Of a stretch of 64,000 nt of DNA, positions 1-11,743 are shown piece after piece. The DNA is from Zea mays (lineage: Eukaryota > Streptophyta > Magnoliopsida > Poales > Poaceae). The notes beneath the pieces were generated by a model, which searched no databases, had not been told where the DNA came from, and saw nothing but the letters and a program-made list of their open reading frames with translations. The translations under genes and the position numbers were made by a program. Every line of letters starts with the position of its first letter. The stretch's first letter is position 1. Location: NCBI RefSeq assembly GCF_902167145.1, contig NC_050097.1, forward strand, positions 111,571,982 through 111,635,981. The letters are read 5' to 3'.

Positions 1-75
1 ACATGCATTGATATCTGAGGCCATTAAGGCAAGGATTAGTGCATGTGGCTCTGATAACTTGGGAGAGCTGTCACA
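1..75 (+). mobile_element. 3' tail of an LTR cut by the window edge
   Basis: These bases match the last part of the G-family LTRs (compare 51361-51436): a TGCATTG...CTGAGG block, then GTGCATGTGG...TAACTTGGGAG, ending in TGTCACA. The element body lies outside the window. The next bases (TCTATGGTAAGG) are not a clean primer-binding site; they already belong to the copia fragment on the other strand. I therefore read this as the end of an LTR inserted into that fragment. It could be a solo LTR or a complete element. Confidence 0.6.
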
Positions 76-564
76 TCTATGGTAAGGTTTGCAAAAAGAG
101 AAGACAAATCATCATTCTTTTCACTAGGGCTACCCTCATCATCGAAAGTAGTATATTTGGGGTGTCTCTAGAGTATACCTTCTTCTTTTTGCCCTCTTTG
201 GCCATGAGACACTTGTGGACGACATTGGGGAAGAGGACACCCTTGTTGATGGCAATGTTGGAGGCATCCTCATTGGAGGAGGAGTCGTTAGAGATCTCGT
301 CGGAGTCCCACTCCTTTCCCATGTGCGCCCCACCACCCTTCTTCTTCTTGTGGTAGTACTTCTTCTCCGTCTTCTTCTTCCCCTTCTTGCCATCGTCCGT
401 GTAACTATCACATGCATATGGACATTTATAAATATAATGACCGAACTTACCACACCGGTAGCAAACCCTCTTGGAGAGGAGTTTGTACTCCTTCCCTTTC
501 CTTTGCTTGAGGATTTGCTCGAAGCTCTTAACGATAAGAGTCATATCCTCATTGTCAAGCTTGG
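76..564 (-). pseudogene. Ty1/copia gag fragment (zinc-knuckle region)
   Basis: On the minus strand this reads as the C-terminal half of a copia Gag, the RNA-binding capsid protein of the retrotransposon particle. A CCHC zinc knuckle (CYRCGKFGHYIYKC) is followed by a lysine-rich stretch, an acidic serine-rich stretch and the block HKCLMAKEGKKKKVYSR, typical of grass copia Gags. After the residues RDTP the frame shifts; the acidic continuation lies in another frame. The N-terminal part is missing because the LTR of element H begins at 565. No protease, integrase or reverse transcriptase is present here. This is the oldest layer in the left half of the window, since everything to the right is nested into it. 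Confidence 0.75.
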
Positions 565-2090
565 TGTCACACCCGGTTTTGGAAGGTCAACCGAATGCGA
601 ACCATGTACGTGCTAGGATCAGAATTTCATGTACACAGCGATTACATAAATGACATCATAGCACAATGCTTCGAATAATAATAAAGAGTAAGTAATAATA
701 TTAAAGACTAGGGTCATTTACATAATATAGATCAAAGTGCACATAATAGAAACACAGCCAACATAAATAATCCACCACAGGTAGCTGACTAGGGGAGGTC
801 GCTAGCCTAATCCTCGAACTCGTCGAAGTCCTGGAACTCCTAGAGATCCGCATCAACAATTTCTTCTTCTTCTTTACCTAAGCATAGATTGCACCAACGG
901 CAACCTGGTGTTTTGTGAAAGCAAGGGTGAGTACACATCAACGTACTCAACAAATGTCCCGTTTGGCTGAGGTGGACTAGCTTTATGTGGAGTTAAGCTC
1001 AAAGCAGTTGCTTTTAGTTGGTCAGGTATTTATTATTAGTGGAAGCCGAGTTTTAGCAACAACCAACCCGTGGATCATTTCCTCATCGAGGAACATCATT
1101 ATCATCATCGAACCAAAACCATTAATAGAATCATTGCATCTCGACCCATCTGTAGCTCAGATCATATGTATCTCTAATCAAAGGAGCTCCCAAGGCCGCT
1201 CATAACCGTGAGCATGGCTGATATATCAGTTTCATTCCTCTGTAGAGGTCGGACACTTTACCCATGAGCCATGATTCCCAATTTGCCCGGGGATCATGAC
1301 TCCCCATTGATCACTTCCAAGGTGAACTTGTAGGGTCTCACTATGAAGCCTTTACAAAGATTCCCTGAAGATGTAGCCACCCGTTATGTTTCCTAAATGT
1401 ACCACACTCCTCCCCAAGGGGCAAACCAGCCTCGGCAGAGCGAGCCACATACACCGAGCCCCATTGACAGCGACGGTGAAGCAAACTACACCTTAGTTCC
1501 TCTAATTAATTAGCTAAGGGCATCACATACCACCCTCATGGCTGCACTATTTTCCTAGGTGGTCATCCAACGAACAGGTCCTTATGGAGAAGTACTCGAG
1601 AAACCGCCCGAGCCTCCTTTAGTATCACAAGCTCATAATCATAATCAAGATAGCATCATCGTATCATAAATATTCTCATCATGTTCATTGATTAAAGTAA
1701 AGCAATAGCATGAAGCTAACCATAGTAACCCAAAAGGTAATCAAGGACAAGGTAAATAGAAAGCTAGTCAATCCTTAGGTGGATCATGGTATGCGGGATA
1801 CTGAGTTATAAAGTAAATAGGATAATGGGTCAGAGGACACTTGCCTTCACGAACTAGCTGCTGCTCATGGTCTTCGCCTGCAACTCCTTCGGACTCCGCC
1901 AATGGACCATTATCTATATGAGTTCAAACATACATTCCACAATCTTAACGTAGAAAGAAACAATACACCACACAATAAAATATACAACTAAATAGACACG
2001 CTGCGTAGGACTCGCATCTACGACTATGCAAGAAAAGATGCTAATTTTGTTCTTACAACATTATTTTATTAGCCTTACCTCTTTAAAATT
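565..2090 (-). mobile_element. Element H 3' LTR, 3' portion (minus strand)
   Basis: Read in reverse complement, this ends in CCAAAACCGGGTGTGACA, the same terminus as solo LTR D (43052-43069). It shares with D the blocks around the cytosine-rich CTCACGGTTA motif (near 1200-1245) and the acidic exon-like cassette (1845-1913). The left flank CTTGG (560-564) is the expected TSD. The right limit near 2090 is uncertain. The first 0.7 kb of the same LTR seems to lie at 36355-37047, and about 0.8 kb between the two pieces is missing. Confidence 0.7.
1845..1913 (-). other. Acidic exon-like cassette in H LTR
   Basis: On the minus strand an AG at 1914-1915 is followed by 69 bases, then a GC-type donor (GAAG|GCAAGTGT). 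In the phase shared by the other LTRs it is open and acidic (ending EDHEQQLVRE). The length is a multiple of three, as in A, B, C, D and X. Whether it is spliced or translated is not shown by the sequence alone. Confidence 0.5.
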
Positions 2091-2117
2091 CAACCGAGTT
2101 GACAATTTCTCTTGTAG

Positions 2118-3134
2118 ATGGTTCGTACCATTCAAACCACTCAGATCAACACCAACCACATCCCTCCGCCACGACAAGTTTCTGTCTACCCAGTGGTAGT
2201 CGAGGAAATTCCTGTGGATCTCCCTCGCATTCGTGTGGAGAATGGAGTCATTCTGGAGGACATCTCGGAGGAGTTTCTGCCTATGCCCACCCCGTTGGCA
2301 GAGTCACTAGCCTTCGCAGCTGGATCGTCAGCTTCAGCACCGCCAGCACCAGCAGTCCAAGCCCCTGCTCCCGGAGGCGGTGACCCGGACGACTCTGGTG
2401 ACGATGATGAAGACGACGACGAAGAAGAAGACAAGGAGAACGTCAACGAGGAAGCCAATGGTGCACAGTAGGACCACTTCATGGGGATAGGGCATGTCCC
2501 CGAACATTATACATCAATGTTCGAGATAGGGCACTTCCCTAACCTACTGCAAAATGTTCTGCATGCGTTGGGAACCTACGTCCAACCCCTGTACGAGACA
2601 AGGCGAGTGTACGAGCCTCCTCGGGCTTGCTACTACATCACTTGCATTCATGTCAGGGTGATGGATGCAGGGGATAGAGGGTTCAAGACTCTATCAGCTC
2701 ATGAGTCTCTGACACCACTATCAACTTACGCTGCTTCGGTCAGCGATGCTGCTAGGCGAACTCTATGGTCCCTCAGCCACACCTACCGGCAGCAGCTGCA
2801 CGACACGAAGTACAGGCATCTTCCTCTGCATCTTCGTGGAGGAAGCCAGACCAGCATTGTTCTAGGAGGAGTTGGAGAAGATCGCCTCAACACTCTAGCT
2901 GGTGTAGTGGTAGGTCTTAACACTGACCTGGAAAGTGCTACCCTGGACCTCTCTAGGGTTCACTTGGAGCTGGAGGATGCACACGCAAGGATTGCAGCCC
3001 TGGAAGCTTAGCTTGAAGGAAGGGATCCCCGTGAAGCCCAAGTCCCTGCCATGGCGTTGTCCCCTCCCCGCAAGAGGATCCGCTATGGAGAACCAGGATC
3101 CATCACCATGCTACTACAAAATTTTATGTTATAT
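2118..3134 (+). pseudogene. ORF0 of element A (pre-gag ORF)
   Basis: The ATG at 2118 directly follows a pyrimidine-rich tract ending in AG (TTCTCTTGTAG), resembling a 3' splice site. The frame runs through a proline-rich part, a strongly acidic run (DDSGDDDEDDDEEEDKEN) and a C-terminal heptad-like segment (ESATLDLSRVHLELEDAH). It is broken by in-frame TAG at 2469 and at 3009, each where a CAG glutamine would fit; the downstream frame is then open for a further stretch. An extra ORF before gag is, to my knowledge, known from rice RIRE3/RIRE8-type elements; its function is unknown. The acidic-plus-coiled-coil layout suggests a structural or nucleic-acid-interacting role, but that is inference. 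Confidence 0.6.
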
Positions 3135-3377
3135 TGTAATAAGATAGTTTTTGCGCTAGACGATGAACATTTCCTTTATAATATCATGCTTATAATAATA
3201 ACAACCATGTGATGGTGTTGGTTGCAATGTTTGATTTGGATTTTTGCTTGAGTGCAATGGTCTTATGGAATGATGGCCATAAGAACAAAAAAACTTAACT
3301 TTAAGAATAAGCTATTCCCCTCTAGAATCTTTCTTTACTCCTCACTTACCTAAGAATTGCACTTTCTAACCAACCAG

Positions 3378-4590
3378 ATGGTGAACGCTCGCTCAGGTCC
3401 CAGGAACAACAGAAACTAGCGTGGTCAGCAGTTGCCGCCATTGCCACCAAACCCCAATATGGAGCAATTTATTGCAGCGCAAATGCAACTTCTGCAAGGG
3501 CTCACTGCTTCTGTGTAGAAGATACAACAAAACTAGCAGAACCAGCAGAACCAGCAGCAACAACAGAATGCACCCCAAGCTAGAGACAAGTATCGGGATT
3601 TTATGAGCCACCACCCGCCTGCTTTCTCTCATGTGGTTGACCCCTTGGATGTCGATGACTGGCTTAAGGTTATCAGGAAGAAACTAGACATCACCCAGTG
3701 CAATGACCGAGAGAAGGTTTTATATGCTTCCGGAAGACTCGAAGGCACCGCGTCCGACTGGTGGGATGCTTTCATAGCGGCCCATGCAAACGCAGATACT
3801 ATAACTTGGCAGGAATTCCAGGAAAATTTCCATGCTCATCATATTCCCTCGAGAATAATGAAACTAAAGAAGAAGGAGTTCTTATCCCTCACTCAAGGAG
3901 GTATGTCCGTTAGTGAGTACCGTGATCGTTTCACCCAACTTTCTCGCTACGCACCGAAAGAAGTGGACACTGATGAGAAACGCCAAGAACATTTCCTGGA
4001 AGGTTTGATTGGACCACTAAACTATCAGTTGTAGAGTCAAACATTCCCTAACTTCCAGACTCTGCTGAAGAAGTCAATTGGCCTTGAAAGCAAAAGAAAA
4101 GAATTGTCTAATCATAAGAGGAAATTTCAAGGTCAGTCTAGCAGGAATACTCGCCAGAACAACTCTCAGGGTTCTTAGTTTCGCTCTGGGAATCAGGGTG
4201 AAAACAACTATCAAATGCAACGCTCTGGACAACAAGGTCAGAGAAGCAATCAACATCAAAACCAGCAGAGGAAGAACTCTCAGACCAACCAAAGGTCTGG
4301 TGGTAATTCGCAGACTCGTCAAGGAAGCGTCGTAAACACACAGGCCAAAAACAACAACAACACACCACTCCAACCCAATGGCTGTTTCAAGTGTGGCGAA
4401 CTTGGCCACTATGCTAACAACTGCCCAAGGCGTAACCAACAGACACCCCAGAAGAACAGTAACCAGAGGACTGACTAGAACACACCTGCTCGTGGATCTG
4501 CACAGAACAAAACTCCGTAGAACCAGAATATGGGAAATGTTAATCACGTGACAGCAAAATCAATTTCTGAGGATGCCGACGTGGTGTATG
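3378..4590 (+). pseudogene. gag of element A, seven TAG stops
   Basis: The start ATG at 3378 again follows an acceptor-like AG (TTTCTAACCAACCAG). The frame carries a glutamine-rich N-terminus, a retrotransposon capsid domain (DWWDAFIAAHANADTITWQE, then FLSLTQGGMSVSEYRDRF) and a CCHC knuckle (CFKCGELGHYANNC, about 4383-4424). In-frame TAG codons occur at 3417, 3516, 3534, 4032, 4176, 4476 and 4518. All are TAG, mostly in glutamine-rich contexts, pointing to CAG-to-TAG decay. Near 4590 the frame changes before the protease motif, so gag and pol are no longer continuous as they are in element C. The protein would have packaged element RNA in cytoplasmic particles. Confidence 0.85.
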
Positions 4591-7500
4591 GTATGTCATT
4601 CAGTTTTATTTGACTCTAGAGCATCTCATTCATTTATAACTGAGTCATTCGTGGAAAAACATAACATACCAAAGTACCCTCTTAAGAAGATGTTACATAT
4701 TAGTTCACCGGGAGGTGATATAAAGGCCACACACGCATGCCTCCAGGTTAATCTCAAGATCCAAGGAATAGATTTTCTAGTCAACCTAGTGGTCTTAGGA
4801 TCCAACGGAATTGATGTGATTCTTGGATGTGACTGGTTGAAAAGTTGTGATGGAGTGATACAATGTGCCAAAGGAACAATTATGTTAACAAGTTCACAAG
4901 GTGAAAGAATCCAAGTTAGCACAGACATGTCAATACATGCAGAAGCAGAAACAATGGTAAATCACCTAGAAGAAAAGCCCCTGGGAAATATCAAGGTAGT
5001 GTGTGAATACCTAGACGTATTCCCGGAGGAATTACCAGGTATGCCACCTGATCGTGATATAGAGTTTTCTATTGAATTATTATCCGGAACTGCACCTATC
5101 TCAAAAAGACCTTATAGAATGGATGTCAAAGATTTAGTTGAACTGAAGAAGCAAATAGAAGAATTACTAGAAAAAGGTTTCATTCGCCCAAGTTCATCCC
5201 CTTGGGGAGCCCCAGTTCTATTTGTGAGAAAGAAAGATGGTTCGAGAAGAATCTGTGTTGATTATAGAAGTTTGAATGAAGTAACAATTAAGAATAAACA
5301 CCCATTACCTCGGATTGAAGATTTATTTGATCAGATGAAAGGAGCTATGATATTCTCGAAAATAGATCTAAGGTCAGGATGTCATCAGCTAAAGATTCGA
5401 GCAGAAGATGTACCCAAGACAGCCTTCACCACAAGATATGGATTATATGAGTTTTTGGTCATGTCGTTTGGACTGACTAATGCACCAGCATACTTTATGA
5501 ACTTGATGAATAAAGTATTCATGGAATATCTAGATCAGTTTGTGGTCATATTCATTGACGACATACTTGTATACTCTCCGAATGAAGAAACACATGAAGA
5601 TCATCTAAGACTAGTCCTACAGAAGCTTCGTGACAACCAATTGTACGCAAAGTTGTCGAAGTGTGATTTTTGGCTGAAGGAAGTTGCTTTCCTAGGACAT
5701 ATTGTTACTGATGGTGGAATTAAAGTAGATCCAGGAAAGGTAAGTGAAATACTAAATTGGAAGCAACCAAAGGATGCGTCCAAGATCAGAAGTTTTCTTG
5801 GATTGGCAGGATACTACAAAATATTTATTCAAGGTTTTTCCAAGTTAGTGAAACCTCTTACCTCACTACTGGAGATAGGTAAAGAGTTTAAGTGGGATGA
5901 AGCATGGCAGAAATATTTTGAGGAACTCAAGAAAAGGTTAACTACTGCACCAATATTGGTAATGCCAGACATTCACAAAGGATTTGATGTGTATTGCGAT
6001 GCATCACACCTAGGTCTTGGATGTGTACTAATGCAAGAAGGAAAAGTAATAGCTTGTGCCTCAAGGCAGTTGAGAAAGCATGAGAAGAATTATCCTACAC
6101 ATGACTTGGAACTAGCTGCCGTAGTGCATGCTTTGAAGATTTAGAGACACTATATGATTGGAAACAAGTGCAAAATCTTCACGGATCACAAAAGCTTGAA
6201 ATACATATTCACTCAGAAAGAACTCAACCTAAGACAGAGAAGATGGCTTGAGTTAATAAAAGATTATGATTTGGATATTCAATACCATCTAGGAAAAGCA
6301 AATGTTGTAGCAGATGCTTTGAGTCATAAAGGTCAAGTAAACAATATTACTACCTATTTGATGCCACAAGAATTATGTTGGGAAATGGAACAACTCAACC
6401 TTGGTATGCTTAATAATATGGAAGCAATAGTTATGGAAGGTGATTCTACTTTGGAACAAGAGATTCGTAAAGGACAGGAATCTGATGAGAAAATTAAGGA
6501 AATTAAAACTCTGATTGGTTTGGGTAAAGCCCAAGAATTCACAGAAGATGAACAAGGCACTGTTTGGTTTAAAAAGAGATTATGTGTGCCAGAAATCGAG
6601 CACCTACACCAACTTATTTTAAGAGAAGCTCACGATTCAGCTTATTCTATTCACCCTGGAAGTACAAAGATGTACCAGGATCTAAAGGAAAAGTATTGGT
6701 GGTACGGTTTGAAAAGAGATGTGGCTACTCATGTTGCACTATGTGACATATGTCAACGAGTTAAAGCCGAATACCAAAGACCAGTAGGATTACTACAACC
6801 TCTCAAGGTACCAGAATGGAAATGGGAAGAAATCAGTATGGATTTTGTAGTTGGATTACCCCGTACTCGAGATGGCTATGATTCAATATGGGTCATAGTG
6901 GACAGGTTGACTAAAGTTGCACACTTTATACCTATGAAGACAACTTACTCGGGAGCCTAGTTAGCAGAGTTATACATGTCAAGGATTGTTTGTCTACATG
7001 GAGTACCGAAGAAGATCGTATCGGACCGAGGAACTCAATTTACCTCGCGCTTTTGGGAAAGACTACATGAGTCCATGGACACCAAACTAAACTTCAGTTC
7101 AGCCTATCATCCGCAAACGGATGGGCAAACGGAAAGAACAAACCAAGTGTTGGAAGATATGTTAAGAGCTTGCACCCTAAAGCATGGTAGAAGTTGGGAT
7201 GAGAGTTTGCCTTATGCAGAATTCTCGTATAACAATAGTTATCAAGCAAGTCTAAAAATGGCACCGTTTGAAGCACTTTATGGACGAAAATGTAGAACAC
7301 CGCTTTATTGGAATCAAGCTGGAGAAAGTCAAGTATTTGGTCCAGAAGTTCTCCAAGAAGCAGAAAAGCAAGTATAGATTATCAGAGAGAATTTGAAAAC
7401 AACACAGTCGAGACAGAAAAGCTATGCTAACAATAGAAGGAGAGAGTTGATTTTTGAAGTAGAAGACTTTGTATACCTTAAGGTTTTACCAATGAGAGGA

Positions 7501-7855
7501 ATGAAATGATTTAAGGTTATGGGAAAATTATCTCCTCACTACATTGGCCCATTCAAAATTTTGGAAAGAAAAGGAAGTAGCATATCAATTGGAGCTACCC
7601 GACAGTTTATCAGACATGCATGACGTATTTCACGTGTCACAACTCAAGAAATGCTTAAGAGTACCGGAGGAACAATTACCTATGGAAGAACTGAATGTTA
7701 ATGAGGACTTGACTTATTCGGAGTACCCTATCAGAATTCTGGAAACATCTCGTAGGATTACTCGGAGTAAAATTATCAACATTTGCAAAGTTCAGTGGAG
7801 TCATCATTCGGAAGATGAGGCCACTTGGGAAAGAGAAGATGAACTCAGAGCATAA
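4591..7855 (+). pseudogene. pol of element A (PR-RT-RH-INT-chromodomain)
   Basis: The protease motif is at 4612-4623 but reads DSRA instead of DSGA, so the active-site glycine is lost. The reverse transcriptase is well preserved, including the catalytic box FIDD (5551-5562). RNase H follows ([12 protein letters not shown] near 5988), then the integrase HHCC zinc domain (about 6600-6770) and catalytic core (MDFVVGLP to SYNNSYQ). A C-terminal chromodomain (PIRILETSRRITRSKI...VQWSHHSEDEATWE, about 7716-7850) would target chromatin. Breaks: TAG at 6142 (replacing a conserved tryptophan), TAG at 6958 and 7375, TGA at 7507, and a frameshift near 7570. The long open stretch 4573-6144 shows the decay is moderate. 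Confidence 0.9.
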
Positions 7856-7883
7856 TTCCCCTAGTTATTCTCAGAAGTTCCTT

Positions 7884-7920
7884 AATCTCGAGGACGAGAT
7901 TCTATTTAAGGGGGTAGGTT
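7884..7920 (+). promoter_or_regulatory. Hairpin plus polypurine tract of element A
   Basis: AATCTCG and CGAGATT arms flank a four-base loop (7884-7901), followed by a TTTAAGGGGGTAGG purine tract directly before the LTR start at 7921. The tract primes plus-strand DNA synthesis. The same hairpin-then-tract arrangement recurs in B, G and H. Confidence 0.75.
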
Positions 7921-8675
7921 TGTAACACCTCAAATCCATCAACTAAAATAACTCATTACTAGTGGTTAACTTTATAGAGATTAAATTAAGATTTGAATCG
8001 AGTACTTGATTTCACTCATTTTTCAGAGGATGATTTTTTATTGAATTAATTATTGAGGATTGTTTTAGTAGTATTTCATTATTTCAAAATACAATTAACT
8101 TACACATGTATTATAAATATTTAGTGCTAAAAACTATTATTCGATTTATTAGATTTTTTTAGAAATATTATAAAGTATATTTATTTATATTTAGTGAAAA
8201 AAGAAAGAGAAAGAAAAAAAAGAAAAAGAAAAAAAGACCTAACCCTACCCACTCGGCTGGCCAAAGAGGCCCAGCCAAGGCCCATCCCGCCACCCCCCAT
8301 TTTCCCTCCCTCTCTCTATGACACGCAGACCCACCCATGGCCTTTTCTTCTCCGTCACGCGGACGCGCGCTGGCGCGTCGCAGCCGCGCCGCCGCCGGGT
8401 GGCCAAGTCGCCCTAGTGCCTGGGCGTTCGCGCCCAGCCGTTTCCTTCATCATTCCGCCTCCCTGCGTTATGGAAGCACCGAACGGATGCCTGTTTCTCT
8501 TCCCCTCCCCATTTCCGCTCTGCAGTAACCACCGCCGTAATGGCCATCAATGGCGCCATGGCCAGCCGTTTCTTTCTCTCCCCGGCGCCCCTCTTCTCTA
8601 CCTCTCCCTATAAAAGCCGCCAAGACCATGGTGTTGGTTCCCATGCCCCCGTGCTCACCCTGCGTCTCCCCTGCT
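7921..8675 (+). mobile_element. Element A 3' LTR, first part
   Basis: Begins TGTAACACC after the polypurine tract. It includes an AT-rich stretch, a pyrimidine- and GC-rich stretch (about 8230-8600), and a TATA box at 8609. It ends at CTGCT (8671-8675), one copy of the TSD made by solo LTR X. The open frames across 8194-8740 are in GC-rich LTR sequence and I do not treat them as genes. Confidence 0.85.
8609..8616 (+). promoter_or_regulatory. TATA box of A 3' LTR
   Basis: TATAAAAG preceded by a CT-rich tract. It is positioned as an LTR promoter, about 690 bases into the LTR, so transcription would start near 8640. Confidence 0.65.
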
Positions 8676-9305
8676 TGTAACACCCGGGCTTTAAGGAACA
8701 AAGCCGGGTGCATCTCATACATGCGCCAACGAAGACAACATATATAATAATAGAGTGTATAGAGGTAAATGTCACAATAAAATTAGAGTACTTATTATAT
8801 AGCGGAAGTCCTTACAAAAATAAATTATGAATATCGCAGGAACTAGAATTTATCCTTGGCGCCAAAAAGCTGACTGGTAGACGCCACCTAGATCAAGTCG
8901 AAAGCCTCGGTATTAGGCGGCTCCTCTTCGACCACCTGTTCTTCTCTAGTGGGGGGGTGTGAGACAGCAAGAGTGAGCTCACACATGTTCATCGCTCAAC
9001 AAGTTGTGGGGAATAATGTGCATGAACTCACCAAAGGTGAGAGTTCATGAAGTGTAAGGCTGATCAATGAAATAAAGGTTGAAGATGAGCATTGCTTTTA
9101 TAAGTTGGTCAAAATTTTATTAGCAGTTACTTAGTGTAAGTAAATACCAAACCTTAGAAATAATAAATAAAAGTAATAATAAAATAATCCCAAATGTAAT
9201 GATATGACAAATTGAGTTTAAGTTCCATAAATTAATAATGTGAGTGTCCGAGCCGCTCATGACCGTGAGCACGACTAGTATACCAGTTTTACACTCTGAG
9301 GAGGT
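8676..9305 (-). mobile_element. Solo LTR X, 3' end segment
   Basis: In reverse complement this is the end of an LTR finishing GGGTGTTACA. The left flank CTGCT (8671-8675) equals the right flank at 34059-34063, giving a perfect TSD for X across 8676-34058. It shares with D and H the CTCACGGT...GAGC block (about 9250-9290). At 9305 it is interrupted by element B; GAGGT (9301-9305) is the B TSD. Confidence 0.85.
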
Positions 9306-9445
9306 TGTAACACTCCTGGTGTTACTGTTACTAAAACTTGAGCATAACATCATAAGCATAGCATATCATGTGTTTGTCACACTTAGAATGCATTCACTAG
9401 GCAAAAAGTTCAAACAAGTTGTGTTGATATGACATTTTGTGAATA

Positions 9446-9636
9446 AAACCCTAGAGTAGGGTACTCAACCCTGGATTGGGTTTAATAGAGCAAACAAGGC
9501 TTAAACAAGAGAAAACTTAAAAATTCAATTGAAATAGTCATAAAGTGTCACCATGGATGAACTTAAGTGGGATCCAAACCCTAAGAGTGCTAAAAACCCT
9601 AAATAGAACCGTGGAAAACCCTAAAGTAAAACCCTA
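9446..9636 (+). promoter_or_regulatory. Telo-box cluster in B U3
   Basis: AAACCCTA occurs five times: 9446, 9576, 9594, 9616 and 9629. The cluster is kept in the 3' LTR (from 19053). In plants the telo-box is bound by TRB/Myb-type telomere-binding proteins and is linked to Polycomb recruitment. A role here is inference. Confidence 0.6.
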
Positions 9637-10611
9637 GGGGGCTAAGTGCAAAATTAGTGCACTTTTGGACTAAATTGCAAAAACTATAAAAGTAAGGTGT
9701 CTTAAGTCATATAGTTCACACATAAGTGGATTTGCAAGTTAAACCTTGAATTTTGGACTTATTTGCAAAAGAGCCACATTTGAACTCTATAGGCTAGGTC
9801 TGAAATTAGTGTTTTTGGACCAACTTTGAAGCCCTATAGTTTTCAAATTATGAAGTTTATGCCCTAGGCCACCACATCAATATTGTAAAGCTATGAAAGG
9901 AGAACAACTTTGTTTAAAGGATTTAACATTGTTGTTATGAAAAGTTTGAAGAAAAATGTGCCCAAAGTCATGCTGTTAGACTGATAGAGTCTGAAATTTA
10001 GGTTGGCAGTGAAACTGCATGAACTTGGGGCTCGAATTTAAGCATGATCCAGTGAGAATTTGACTAGGGATGTTATAACAAAGATGAAGATGGTTTATAG
10101 GTCTACAACTTTGCTGCAGAAAGATGATGATGATGCCATGGAAAATTTGGAGAAAACCTGCCCTAAACATCGGCTGTCAGGCTAACTGAAAGAGCTTCCA
10201 ATGGTACAGTAACCTGAACATGATCCTAGGTTCACTCCCCCTCGCCGCCGACGAGCCGCGCACGGATTCGTGCGGTTGCCGCCGTGATTCGCGCCCGGGT
10301 CAGCTAGCCAACGCCGGGGGGGGGTCGGTAAATATCGCGCCACGGATATACTCCGGCCAATAGTTTACTCCGACCACCATACCGGGTTAGCCACGGCGGA
10401 TTCGGATGAGCTCACCGGTGACAGCCGCCTCACGGCCTTGCACCACGTGCCTTGGCACATCCATCGCATCGCCGTGACTCACAGTAATCCCCCGTTCATC
10501 GCCGGTGAGCTTGCCACGGTTGTGGCCACGAATCACCGCGCCAGCGACTCAGTCTCTATCTCCGGCCGCCATGCGTCACCGTTAAATTCACTAGCCGCCG
10601 CTCAAGAATGC

Positions 10612-10618
10612 TATAAAT
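10612..10618 (+). promoter_or_regulatory. TATA box of B 5' LTR
   Basis: TATAAAT about 1.3 kb into the LTR; the same box is at 20216-20222 in the 3' LTR. The following leader up to the donor at 10768 has no ATG, consistent with a non-coding first exon. Confidence 0.6.
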
Positions 10619-11743
10619 TGAGCGCATCGTTGGGTCCGTAGGATAATCACACACCAAGCCACCACGTATTACCTCCAATCGTGTACCCGAGAACTCCAAT
10701 TTCGCATTTCCTCGAATCTGCTCAAGAACACCGCACGGTTTACCCTCGTCGTGGCCAGCTTGCTCCAGGTTAGTTCAAGCACTTTGATTGTTTGTTCTAG
10801 CATCCTTAGGTCCTCCTCAAGCTTCACGACTCCTTTGATTAAACTAGATCACCTTGGATTGTCGTGAACGCCCGTGTTCTTCCGTTGGACATACGGTTAC
10901 CGTAGGCAGGGCGTTTTAGTGCGCCATTATTGAAATCGATTTAGGGGAAACGGTCCTTAGGTCTTGAATTTGGCTTCGGCCAAAGTAGGATGCCAGTCGT
11001 TGAGCGAATTGGCCGGTACACGAGCTCGTCGGAGCTCTGCGCATCGCCGCCCACTGTCGAGGGCTTCGGAGTGTAAAGGAATAGAAACGTAGGGGCTTTT
11101 CTACAAATGTCAGTGACTCAGTCAAATAGTGCCACGACTCCGCTTCAAGTTATTCCATAAGACAAGCCCCTTTCTGCAAAATCAACACATGCGGGCGCGC
11201 GCGGGCACAGTTTCACCAGTAGTTGGGCTGACCTGGGCTAGATACGGTCCAGCACTATTCATGACTTTTTCCTTTTCTTTTTCTACCAGAGCTAAATAAA
11301 TTCTAGAAAATTGTAGAAAAATGATAAAATTACCAAACCAATTTTGCTAGGTCTCTAATTTCCTATAATATTTAATAAAAATAGTTACTTGATTTTTAGT
11401 CCAAAAAGGAAATTATAGAGTATTTAAAACAGCCTAAGACCATGCTTCTGGATTTTTAGAAAATAAATAATAAATCCAAACTTCACTAAATTCTTAGGAT
11501 AAACTTTAAATAATATTTAGAAACCTTGGGTAGAGTTTGTTATGATTTGGGCCATGTTTGATACTTAGAACCCAAAACCCTACCCCTTGCCCTGTGAACT
11601 TCACTATTGACTCCGGAAACCCTAAGTTCTTGGAGATCCGTGAAGGAAAATTGTATTCAAGACTTTAGATAATAAACTTTTATTATCTTTGCACTCTCAT
11701 GAGCATTACATAGGCATTTATTATTATGTATGGTTATATTTAG

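Noticed and set aside
2099..2383. 94-codon frame overlapping the start of A ORF0
   Set aside because: Shifted relative to ORF0, serine-rich, and crosses the likely splice acceptor; composition follows from the ORF0 frame.
8194..8747. Frames of 139, 84 and 65 codons around the A LTR TATA box
   Set aside because: They cross the promoter and the junction with solo LTR X, so they are accidental.
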